A stretch of DNA of 64,000 bases from NCBI GenBank assembly GCA_963576565.1, contig OY755048.1, positions 8,266,136-8,330,135 of the forward strand, given 5' to 3'. The notes beneath the pieces were generated by a model that worked only from the letters and a program-made list of their open reading frames with translations, searched no databases and was not told the origin of the DNA. Positions 10,491-21,037 of this stretch are shown here, piece by piece (positions within the stretch are counted from its first letter, which is position 1; each line of letters starts with the position of its first letter). A program made the position numbers and the translations under genes. The stretch comes from Aspidapion aeneum (Eukaryota; Arthropoda; Insecta; Coleoptera; Brentidae).

Positions 10491-10905
10491 TATTTTACGT
10501 TTTATTTTCAAATGTTTTCTTTTTCTAAAAGGCTTATGACCAAACGAGCTAAACGCAGACTGTAGCTACGCCCATGGTAGTGGTTCTTTTACCATGGCAT
10601 TATCTATATATATCTGAAAAGTTGGGAAAGCAAACCGAGCGGAATATTGTTTATGCTTCAAAATGTTTTACTAATAGCCGTAATATTTTTCGCGCCGAGA
10701 GAGCTGCGGTATGGATGGGCATTTTTGGAAGGCAAACATACATTGTTCAATTTTTGCACAATAGTTTTAGAAGCGATTTTTAAAGGTTCGTAAACACTGG
10801 CACTTTGCAACGTGTTTTAACTTGTTGTCTTAGAAGCACGAGAGTCTCAAAAACCCGGGGTTTTGAAATAGCGTGCCAAGTGGCATATTAAGAGTGCTGT
10901 GCCAG
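10491..10905. other. No gene seen
   Basis: Non-coding sequence between the pentanucleotide array and a MITE-like element. Short forward ORFs here have no recognisable domain. Confidence 0.4.
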
Positions 10906-11283
10906 CACTGAAAGAAATCCAGCATGCCCAGGCAAATACATCGTGTACTTGACCTTAATTGACGAAAGTACCTGTGCATTTAAACCAAATGCGACTTGAC
11001 TCAAATGAACGATGTTTGCATAATTAATTGAAGTACATCACATGTTAAACCAAAAAATATTTGAGTGAAATACTCGAGTATTTAAATCAAATAATTCATA
11101 CTACTTAATTTATAGTATATTTGACTTAAATGCATCTATGATTAGCTCAAGTCTATCAGCTAGTAGTATCTTTAAAGTTAAACCAACTATGTAAAAGATT
11201 TGTCCCAATCTTTTCGAAACTTAATCCAATAACATAAATGTTAAACACAAATTTCTTCATGTTTGAGGCAAATTTCTCGGTAG
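10906..11283. mobile_element. MITE-like element F, copy 1
   Basis: Begins CACTGAAAGAAATCC at 10906. It is alignable by eye to the element starting CACTGAAATAAATCC at 28438: both continue with AAATACATC, TTGAC, TTAATTGAC and AAGTACCTGT. Further in, TTTGAGTGAAATACTCGAGT here corresponds to TTTGAATGAAATGCCGGAGT at 30371 in the second copy. The right end is placed near TTTCTCGGTAG by rough inverted similarity to the left end and is uncertain. No coding capacity. Confidence 0.4.
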
Positions 11284-13267
11284 TTGGTCTAGGCCGGTCC
11301 GCCATGTCTCTTTAGTTGAACAGGTGCGCGCGTCCGGTTTGGTTTGTTTACTGTATGTGTTCCGTTTAAGTCAAAGGTATCACCCATATTTTTTCATTAA
11401 TTAGATTTAAACGATAAGATATATACTCATATGCTAATATAAATGTTTATCATATTCAATGTTAATATACAGTGACTTAATAAAAAGTTGTAGTTTTAAA
11501 ACCTGTATTCCAGGGTAAGTAGGTATTTAACGCCTACAAGATAAAAACCACAACAAAATATCAATGGTGAGTTCGAGTAGACACACCGGCGCGCCCTACA
11601 TGCTCGCTATTTCTCTTCAATGCACCGCATTCAAAAGAGAGGAAGAAGAGCCGAGCGCCCCGGGGCGTCCACACGAACTCATGGCAAGTTGCCTGATATT
11701 ACGGATTGTTGTTTTTAGTAAAATTATAGGATATATTATCCATTATTTAAAGGTAGGCAGTGGCGTGTCGTTAAGGGGGCCAGGGGGGGGCGAACGCGCC
11801 CCCCGCGCCTCTGAGCTTGGCGCCCATGGCGTCCTTTGAGAAAAAAATAGAAAAACTAAATTTAACGCAAAAACAAATGGGGCCCTTAGCTCTTTAAGAT
11901 AAGTCTCAGGTTACATCATCGTCATCCGGCAACATTATCGATATATCTGTTATTTCTCTAATATTGATTCGGGGTAAATAACATAATCATTACAGTATAT
12001 CACAAAAAATATATTAGTAGATGAATATGCTCAACGACAACGATATTTGCATAAAGTTGTATTTCAGTCGTTGACTTTTTAAGTTTACATGTAGTGTAAT
12101 TATTTAAAAAAAAAAGGTTTGCAATTTATTTGACTCCCATACCTATATTTGCGCCCCTTAAGGTGGCGGTACGTAAAATCCTTTATTAAACGAACTACAA
12201 GTACTCCAACCCCTAAATTTCTTTCAGATTTAACGAGTTGTTTTGCCTTTTAGTTTTTACCGTAAAAAAACGAAACGAGAGCTTTTAAGATAAAAGAAAT
12301 AAATAGGTAAAAAACGAGAAGACGAATGAGACGCAGCCATAATTGGGTTACATAATTTAAATTATACACATTTCTAGTGATTTTTATCAAGAGTTAGGAG
12401 GTATTTTACGTCGCACACAGGACTGGATATTTTTTATCTTGCACGCCGGAAATTACCTTAGGTGTATTTTTATCTTTTTCTCTTTGCTATATTCTTTTTC
12501 CTTATTTGAAATTTCGGGGTCTGTCCTAAGTCCTAAAAATACATAAGCTCGTTTTGCGACGTATATCTGAAGATTTTCTAATATAAGACGATCAAGCGTT
12601 AAAACATACCAGCCCCCCTTGGAGAAAGGGACTGTCCTTTCAAAGCGGTATATTGTATATATGTTTTAAATCTTTGCGTTTCGAAATAAAAAAAAATAAC
12701 ATGTAGCTGTCTCTGTTTCGAACAAGTTTTGAAATTAAAACCAGCCAATAATTAAAAAAGCTAAAACTCTTTACAGTAAACAAAAAAATAAATGATGTTT
12801 TGTATTTTCCTACGGGATTATTTATAGATTGAGATTGAAAAAACTTCCAAAGTATGTAAACTAACACACATAAAAAACATATCACTCTGAACCCCTCCTA
12901 CGTGATAAATTGGGAAACATTCTAAAAATGAGTTTACACACTTTAAAGGATCTTTGTCTGTTGTTTTTACGTTGTGTCATCATTTCTACAGGAACACACT
13001 TCAAATGTATTCTCTTAGTTTTAGGGATGGATTTAAATTTAAACTGAAACCATTTCTTTTATCCTAAAAAATGTTTTTCTGGGACATAAATTTACAATTT
13101 ATTTCATTTTAAAAATTAAATATTACACATAAAAAAATATCAACACTAGAAAACTTCTTAACCTAACGACGACGCCTACTTTGCAACAATAGGGCCCGAT
13201 AGTATAGTTTATCATAAAGGACAAATAAAAAATCGTCTAGGATCATAAAAGAAAATTGTATAAAAGC
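11284..13267. other. No convincing gene; one GC-rich patch
   Basis: Mostly AT-rich non-coding DNA. The patch 11560-11830 is unusually GC-rich (ACCGGCGCGCCC, GGGGGGGCGAACGCGCCCCC) and opens a 91-codon frame of low-complexity composition. TGGCGTGTCGTTAAGGGGGC at 11762 and CGCCCCTTAAGGTGGCGGTA at 12152 are partly inverted relative to each other, so a degraded TIR element may span 11760-12175. Confidence 0.35.
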
Positions 13268-13345
13268 CCTATATTAAAAACGTAATTCTTCAAAACAAGA
13301 CAAGAGCAAAAACGAAGCTCTGTAAAATAGTTCAGGCAAGATTTT

Positions 13346-15742
13346 ATATTACTTTTTGGCAAATAGGCAATTCCCCCTATTTTGACCCCGCTGAATCCGA
13401 ATATCCCTGTTGCCAACTCGAAATATTAACAGGGGCTGAGATATTCAAGATGGCGGCCAAAATGGCGGCGGAATTTTAAATTGCCCAAATTGTCACAGGT
13501 ATACATTCAAAATATATATTTGTATAATTAAAAAATAATGACATATTATATTTTTTTTAAATGTAGACAATGAAATTCCCATGGTATTTCAACATGGTAT
13601 AATTTAATAAAGTTAGACAAATAACAAGCTCTCCAGCGGCGTCCGTTAATTGAAGTAATTAAAAAAAGTTGAAAAAATACCTATGTTTTTTCCAAGATTT
13701 ATTAAATTTTTTTAAAAACTAATATCTACAGAAAACCATGTATTACATTTTGGTATACTCAATAAAATTTCCTTCAAAATGACGAATAACATGATTAAAT
13801 CAGTTTTATAAATAAAACTTCAGGGGCATCCGTAAATTAAATTTATTTTGAAAAAACAAAAAATAAACCATTTTTGTTACAGGTTTTATCTAATTTTCTC
13901 AAAAACTAAGATTAACATAAAAAAACTTGTTCTACACTTTTTTGTAGACAGGGAAATTCCCTTTTTAAAAATGTGAAACACGGTGGGGTTTGACTTATAC
14001 CAAACTCTCCAGCGACGTCCGTCAATGGGGGTGATTTCAACAAATCATTAAAAAAATCATGTTTTTCATACGTTTTATTCCATTTTCTTAAAAACCAAGC
14101 TCTTTATCAAAAAACGTGTTCTATACTTCGTCATAGCCAATAAAATTTCCTTTCAAACGATGTATAACAAAGTGGAAGTTATTTCATATTTACCGCTCCA
14201 GTGGTGTTCTTAATTTAAAGAAATTATTTAAGATCAATCCAGACTAATCAATTTTGTGCCTTATTAGCTTTTCGGTGGATAATAAAGAGCGGCGGATAAA
14301 AGGTCGAAAGTACAAAAAGTCGAAAGTACAAAAGATCGAAAATAAAAAAGGGTCGAAAGTACAAAAGGTCGAAAGTACAAAAGATCAAAAAACAAACGGT
14401 CGAAAGTTCAAAAGGTCGAAAGTACAAAAGGTCGAAAGTACAAAAGATCGAAAGTACAAAAAATCAAAAGTACGGCCGCGGGTCCACATCGACTGGACAG
14501 TTCAATTCGACTTGATACGGTAAATTTGTATTTTTAATATTTTGTTTTGTCGATTTTTTTTCGACCTTTTGTACTTTCGACCATTTATGGCTTCGGCGGC
14601 GGGCCCGATAATAAAATGTCCTTTTAAACAGTGTGTCACAAAATGTATATAAATAGTATAGAAAACTCTCCAGGGGCGTCCGTAAATTGCAAAAATTACC
14701 AAAAAATATTATTTTTGTTACGGGTTTCATTCAATTTCCATCAAATTCTCAATTTCAAATAAAATATCAAACTCTTCCTAACAGGTTGACAGGTTGGTGG
14801 TTGATCCCAATGAGTACCTAATTATGATTATGCCCCCCCCCCCCAAACCGTTGCATAAGATTCACCACTTTATTTTTAGTTCCATATGCTTAAAAAAATA
14901 ACCAAAAACACCTGTGTCAAAGTTACTACTGTTACTTTCTGCACAAAAATATTGCTTAGGGGGGCCATGGCCCCCATGCCTCCTCCCCTTATAACCACCG
15001 GTGTTTTTTTGATTTAAAGAACTTATTTAGATAAATCAAAATATCTAATCTAATCAAAAAACAGTTTATTTTAATTTGGAAACATTTTATTTTAGTAGGT
15101 ATAAATTACGAACTTTTTTGAAGTATTTATCATAACAATAACCTCACTTTGTAATATATTATTTAAAAAGAAATTGTCTTATCCTCAATAAAGAATAAAG
15201 GCACATTTTTTTCTGAAAATCTTAGAAAAGATATTTAAATATGCAAGATAAACTGATTATTTCAGTTATTTTTGAAAATAAGTTTATATTAGTACGCCCC
15301 TAAAGCCTTAAATATGGCAACAACCCGACGTTTTAATAAAGTTTTTAAAAGAAAATGTTATGTTCTACAATAAAGTATACTACATATTTTTTCCTAAAAA
15401 GTGTAGTTTTTGAGAAAATTTTGAAAAACCTATAATAAACATGTTTTTTCTAAATAATCCCAATTTACGTACGCCACTGAAGAGCTACTTGCTTTTCCTA
15501 ACCTTATTAACCAAAACATCGTTGGAAAGGGAATTTTATTCTCCAAAAAAACTGTTCTCTGCAATTTTTGATAAAAAGGTTACTTTTCGAGAAAATTGCA
15601 TAAAACTGAAAAAAAAACAGGTTTTTGGGGGTCTGGGGGGGATTTTCTCCGTCCCTGTCGATTTTTCGAGTTTGCAACAGAGATATTCGGATTTAGTGGG
15701 GTCAAATTAGGGGGAACTGGTCTGTTGCCAAAAAGTAATATG
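13346..15742. mobile_element. Inverted-repeat element B, about 2.4 kb, non-coding
   Basis: Left arm 13346-13421 (ATATTACTTTTTGGCAA ... TTGACCCCGCTGAATCCGAA ... TTGCCAACTCGAAA) is matched in reverse complement at 15663-15742. The left interior holds several copies of a ~185-bp unit in reverse orientation, marked by CTCCAGCGGCGTCCGT-like phrases near 13632, 13829, 14010, 14196 and 14668. The right interior (15330-15640) holds the same unit in forward orientation, so the element is close to a large palindrome. A weaker outer inverted pair (about 13270-13320 and 16366-16415) may extend it. No coding capacity. Confidence 0.55.
14302..14475 (+). repeat. 16-bp minisatellite (GTCGAAAGTACAAAAG) with inverted partner
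   Basis: About eleven variants of GTCGAAAGTACAAAAG sit at the centre of element B. A single inverted copy (CGACCTTTTGTACTTTCGACC) lies at 14562-14582, separated by a non-repeated spacer, so the array could pair with it in a hairpin. The Lys-rich 89-codon frame here is simply this repeat translated. Confidence 0.85.
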
Positions 15743-16974
15743 ATTTGCTTCTAGACCGAAAACGGAAAGCCTTTTAAAATAACATGCTCTACTAAAACGT
15801 CTTTTATCAAAACCGGACAAAATCATAAAAAGGGGTCGGACCTAGCTTGTGACGTTCATATAAAGAAGAGTGGTTCCGATATTGGTATGCAATTAAAGCG
15901 TCCTTCTCTGAAATTTCTTTACTGCCATACCTTAAGTAAACGCCGTATTTACATAGGGATAGCACATACGACATTTTCATTAAGCGAGGCCCATCTTTAA
16001 AACAAGTCAGGTGTTGGACCCTAGGTTAGGATTTATCGGCAATTAATTGACTAAAAGGTTCGGTTCGGTTAACACTGTTTTCGACCTCTCAAAAGAAGGA
16101 CAGGGGAGCTAAATAAAGGAAAAAACAGAAATTTTAATTTTTTTGGGTACAAAAACAACAATATTATTTGTTCCCTATTTAAATTTGCCGCCAAACTCCC
16201 ATGAGACCGATTTATATGAGAGGAAGAGAGACGAAACCAGTATACATAAAAAGAAAGGAGAGAGTGGCTCATGCTAGGCCCTGCCCCCTTTTATGATTTT
16301 GTCCTTTTTGATTTTGTCCAGTTTTGATTTTTTCAGGTTTTGATAAAAGACTTTATACTAAACCTCGATTTTGCTCTTGTTTTTATTTTTGATGAATGAC
16401 GTTTTTGTATAATCTGCGGTTATTAAAAATTCCGTTTTTGCCACGATTTTGTTGTTGTCATTTACGACGATGGATAGCGATACCAACAATATTTCAATTT
16501 CTTAATATATGGTTTTGAAAAGAGACTTAGTATCAAAAAATATCTTTGTTTCAAATTAAATGTTTGAGTTTCCTTGAACATAATGATTTACCTGAAGAAA
16601 AACTATTCTTTAAATTAAACAAATAATTGCTCAAATAAAAAATATAATAAACTGTATTGAAGAAATACTCATTTTCTAGAACGGGCAACATAAAGTGTTT
16701 TAAATCGGAATAACGATGGCGGGGGTCATTCCATTTTCAACTTTTTTAAGCAATGCCTTCCTTCTTTTTAATAAAAATCATTATTTTCTCATTTAGAAAA
16801 GAAGTTTTTTTGATATAACGAAACAAACATTTAGAATTTTTACAAGCAGATATGGAATTTTTCAAATCAAAACAATTATTTTTCTCGACTAGACTCGACG
16901 AAAACAAACGTTGTCCCGAAACTAATGAATACATAACCGAAAAAACTATAGTACAGACAACATAGAGTACGATT
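15743..16974. other. Gene-free stretch with an internal inverted repeat
   Basis: TCTTTTATCAAAACCGGACA at 15800 and following bases recur in reverse complement at about 16288-16372, where the phrase ATTTTGTCC is itself duplicated. The spacer 15845-16285 has no ORF with a recognisable domain. Confidence 0.4.
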
Positions 16975-18081
16975 CCCAGCAAACATGGATTACAAAAAAA
17001 ATACTTTTTAAGTACTGGCTTTCACTGCTGCCCATAACGGCAAAGTACTTAGTAGAAAGTACTTAATTCGTATTGATTTGGAACAACGGTCTGAATCAGG
17101 CATATATTTTAGTACAAAAAACACTGTGCTTCTAAAGTAATGCATTTTTTTAACTTCTTTGTACACAAAAGCATGTACTTTTCAAGTAATGTATTTTCTT
17201 CGTATTTTTAGTAAATACAAAAATACTGAATTTACTTTTAAAGTATTGTATTATATAAATTTTTTAGTAGTACAAAGAAACGACTTTTATTGTAAATATT
17301 GTAAGGACATTACGTCACTCACGTCTCATATTCACAAAAAGAAATAATAATTGATAATTATATAATCATTATATATATGATCTTTAATATTTTCCTTTTC
17401 ATATCAGATGAGAATATTTCCAAAGATTATGGAACATTTCACATCAATTTAAAAATAAATAAAATCATTCACATTCTTAAGCTTGATATTCCTTAATGTA
17501 CCAGTAAAATGTTGACTAGTGTTTGCCATCTAGTGGCAAGGACGGCAAACATCAACTTGTCAGTTTTTTTTAATATTTTTATTTCACAGTAAAATATTTA
17601 ATATTTTTGTATTAAAATAAAGTGTTTTAAAAGCTACTGTTTAAAAATACTTTTAAAATGTTTTTTCACTTTTATATTAATTTTGCAGTAAAACTTTTAA
17701 ACTTTTAGTAATAAATTATATGTACTTTAAGAGTACCTTCTTCAAAATGATATTAAAATGTTTTTTTTTTGAGTATTTTATTTTCACAGTAAAATATTTA
17801 ATTGTTTTGTACTAAAATAAAGTGCTTTAAAAGCAACTGCGTATATATACTTTTAAAGTGTTTTTTTGCCATTAACCCTGGCTACACTTGTCATCCTTCA
17901 AAAATAAAGTATAACTTTTCGTTGTATTAAAAGTAAAGTACTAAAATGTTGCGCTTTTTGTACTTTTAAATAATATGCAAATTAGACAATACAAAAATAA
18001 TAAAAATAATGCATATCGTTGCCGATGCCAGCAGTTGCAGTACAATATTAGTAAAGTACCAGCAGGCCAATGTTTGCTGGG
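16975..18081. mobile_element. Non-autonomous TIR element with CCCAGCAAACAT ends
   Basis: Perfect 12-bp terminal inverted repeats: CCCAGCAAACAT at 16975-16986 and ATGTTTGCTGGG at 18070-18081. The interior is rich in GTACTT/AAGTAC words and holds an internal direct duplication of about 90 bp (17571-17660 and 17762-17850; shared phrase TTTCACAGTAAAATATTTAA). No transposase and no clear target duplication. Termini resemble those of the element at 52460. Confidence 0.6.
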
Positions 18082-18954
18082 TTTATCTTTAAACATAATT
18101 ATAAATGCAAATACAAGTTAGTTTCAATCTTTGATATGTTTAGTTTAAGTATAAAAGGTAGTCTGTAATGGTTTAAGGTTCAGTTAAAAGTTTAATGCAG
18201 ATAGGTTTGAATAGGATTACATATAACAATTAGCTTTGACTATATAATCAATGCAATTAGATAAATGTTAAGACTAAATCAATAGAAATGCAAAACTTTG
18301 TGTTTTTATATCAAAATATAATAAAACAAAACATCAATTGTCTTGAAAAAAAGAATTAAAGTGTCTTTATGCAAGCAAAGTGTCTTTATGCAAGAAATCT
18401 TTTTTTTAGTAATAAGCCCATATGATTTTCTTCGAAGGAAACAAATGTATTTTATAATAAAAGACGGTTTGCCTTCAGTGAATGAATGCAATATTCCAAG
18501 AAAAAAATTATCTTTTTTGATGCGTATATTGTTTTGGTGCACAGGAAAGCAGACTTTGTTTTGAACCGATGCCATTTGATTCGATATAATTTTTTTGCTG
18601 TGCATGTAGGTAATGGCTAAAAATCATCGTTCTAGTTTCTCAAACACTAGCAACTCAAGCTCATTTTAAGAGCTAGAGGCAAGAGGACAAAAATAAGACG
18701 TCTCAATTAAGACAGCTATTAGTAAAATGTCGTGAAACTTTAAACTTTTGTTGTAACGCACTGAATTTAAAGTTCGCCCTTTAAAGTTATGACAGTTTTG
18801 TCTTAGGACAGAAGCAGGCTAATTAAGGACCCTGCCTGGGGAAGCTCTTTTGGCCCCGCACAGATTTTTATTACGTTCCTAGTTCCCGAAGCAATCATAA
18901 GGAAAATAATTCTTTTAAAATTTTTAATATGTTATGTTATGTTTAATCCATCAT
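18082..18954. other. No gene seen
   Basis: AT-rich non-coding DNA. Only a short direct duplication (GTGTCTTTATGCAAG, 18360-18393) was noted. Confidence 0.4.
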
Positions 18955-19611
18955 CTCAAAATCCAAGATGGCGGACGAAATTAAATTGTACCCTTCAAAG
19001 ATGCTCGTTTATTCTCATGTTGCGAACATGTCTTAATTATTTTTTTAAATTACTAAAAAAGCTGCATTCTTGCCACGCACAACCAGATACGTTAGCAAAT
19101 TCGGTTATGTGGTTCTAAACAAAAATATTTTTGTGTCAACCATTGTTTTGCATATTATACGCTTGCCTTGCCAATCATGTTTGCATTTATTTCCCTATAA
19201 ATTCATTACTACTGAACCGATTTTAATGAAATAAAAAACATATTGGTGAGAATTTATGTTTATATGTTTTAGTTTCTTTTAATTTATAGAAAAGCACTAC
19301 TTTTCCCCCACACAACGAGGTACAAATTAGTAAAATCGGTGTGGTGGTTCTCAAAAAATCTATTTTTGTTTCAGCCATTGTTTTACAGATTATACGATTG
19401 CATTGCCAATCCTGTCTGCACTCATTTTCTTTTCAATTCGTTATTACTAAACCAATATTAGTGAAATAAAAAAATATCATGCTGAGAATTGATTGCTCTT
19501 TAACGGTTATGATTGAAATTTGCCGCCATCTTAGAATTTAAGATGTCGGACAGAATCTTACTTGATTCTTCAAAATTGCGTGCGTATTCTTATTTCCCGA
19601 AAATGTTTTAA
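18955..19611 (-). repeat. Dispersed repeat S, left arm of a large inverted repeat
   Basis: Two diverged units (phrases CCAAGATGGCGGACGAAAT, GAACCGATTTTAATGAAAT, and the second unit near 19300-19560). The same sequence occurs in reverse complement at 20215-20590 and 23183-23515. The arm is interrupted at 19612 by a LINE fragment. Each unit carries the core ATTTTAxTxxAACCGA-like motif discussed in the findings. Confidence 0.6.
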
Positions 19612-20185
19612 TTTTGAGACATTTGATAAGACGGGAACAGACTGTAAAGAACTGGAAAAAAGAATAGTAAAAGCAAAAAAGGTTATTATTTTTTATTAAC
19701 AGTATTTTATGGAGCAGAGAGATAAAAAGGAATGTAAAATTTAACATATATGAAACAATGGTGAAAAGCACGCTGTTATATGGAATAGAGACTTGTCGCG
19801 TAACAGAAAAATACAAAGCAAAAATGGAAAGTCTCGAAATGGATGCAATAAGAAGATCAATGAGAATATCTAGAACAGATCATATAAGAAATGAGATCAT
19901 AAAAGAAAGAATGGGAATCGAGGGAAGCGTAACGGATGACATCACTAAAAGGCAACTGATATGGTACGACCATGTACAACGGATGAGCGACGAAAGATTA
20001 CCAAAGCAGGTCCTAGAATGGCAACCAATAGGGCGCAGAAAAAAAAGGCGTCCTAAACTGGAATGGCAACAGTCAATCCAAAAATCAATGAGTCAAAAAA
20101 ACCTGACGGAAGATGACTGTCAGGATCGAAGGAGGTGGAGAATAGGCGTCGGACAACGTAGAAAAACGTTATAAACCGACATAGT
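19612..20185 (+). pseudogene. RTE-like LINE copy 1, 5'-truncated C-terminal fragment
   Basis: Only the last quarter of the LINE ORF remains. The readable frame runs from 19758 to 20174 and encodes the region downstream of the reverse transcriptase palm: STLLYGIETCRVTEKYK, then [20 protein letters not shown] and a basic RRKKRRPKLEWQQ segment, ending at VGQRRKTL. Upstream (19612-19757) the same ORF continues in another frame, so a frameshift is present. It is nearly identical to the tails of the copies at 24.7-26.9 kb and 40.9-42.4 kb. It inserted into repeat S. Clade by resemblance to RTE-type LINEs. Confidence 0.75.
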
Positions 20186-20214
20186 AGTAGTAAAAAAAAA
20201 ACTAAAATATTTTT

Positions 20215-20590
20215 TGAAAATAAGAATAAACGTGCCTCATTGAAGGGTCAAGTATGATTATTTCCGATATTCTAACTTCTAAGATGGCTGCAAATTTCGA
20301 TTATAAACTTTAAAGAACAATCAATTATCACCATATGTTTTTTATTTCACTAAGATCGGTTCAGTAATAATGAGTTTATAAAGAAATGAATGCAGACAGG
20401 ATTGGCAGTGCAATCGTATAATATATAAAACTATGGCTGAAACAAAAATAGATTTTTTGAGAACCACCAAACCGATTTTACTAATTTATACCTTGTTGTG
20501 CAGGGGAATTTAAAAAAAAACTAAAACATTTTCATAAAATAAGACTAAACACGCCATTCTGAAGAATCAATTATGATTCTGTCCACCATC
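20215..20590 (+). repeat. Dispersed repeat S, inner unit of right arm
   Basis: Reverse-complement partner of 19260-19560: AAGATCGGTTCAGTAATAAT, ATTGGCAGTGCAATCGTATA and AACCACCAAACCGATTTTAC are all present. The unit is cut by the piggyBac insertion at its TTAA. Confidence 0.6.
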
Positions 20591-20878
20591 TTAACCCTTT
20601 AAGTCACCGCGTCCATCTCAATGGACATCAACATTTGTTTTACCACGAACAAGTGGTGACATCTCATTTTTATGAAATGAACTTTTCATCGATTTCTGAC
20701 ATCGTTTTACTTTAGTCGAAAACAGGTTACCTTCAGATGGTTCCATCGTGGGGTGGTAGGTGGCAGCTGATAGGTGGATGTGTCAAGGCCCAGATTCTTG
20801 ACGTGTTTTCACGGGTGTAAACAAAAAGTGATAGCACATAAAATAATAGGCAAAAGGCATAACTAATTGTCATTTTAG

Positions 20879-21027
20879 GTAAGTGAAAGATGTAGTTCTT
20901 TGTTTATCTTTGTATTTATGAGCAGCTCTGCCTCAGCAAGCTCTTGGATTTTTTGCAAAATGGATGTCCATTATGATGGACATTGTGACTTTGTCAAATG
21001 TTAATATTTTCTCTAATTTTTTTTCAG
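20879..21027 (+). other. Probable intron in the piggyBac 5' leader
   Basis: A consensus donor (AG/GTAAGTG) at 20879 and a pyrimidine-rich acceptor (TTTTTTTTCAG) ending at 21027 bound 149 bases just upstream of the transposase ATG at 21038. Inferred from splice-site consensus only. Confidence 0.45.
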
Positions 21028-21037
21028 ACTTACGAAA

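Noticed and set aside
9856..10565. Long forward ORFs of Met-Leu-Cys-Tyr-Ala repeats
   Set aside because: They are the pentanucleotide array translated in three frames, with no non-repeat domain.
11564..11839. 91-codon ORF in a GC-rich patch
   Set aside because: No recognised domain; open frame follows from base composition and probable repeat sequence.
14254..14523. Lys-rich 89-codon ORF
   Set aside because: Translation of the 16-bp minisatellite.
18343..18605. Overlapping ORFs on both strands
   Set aside because: Short, AT-rich, without domains; consistent with chance.
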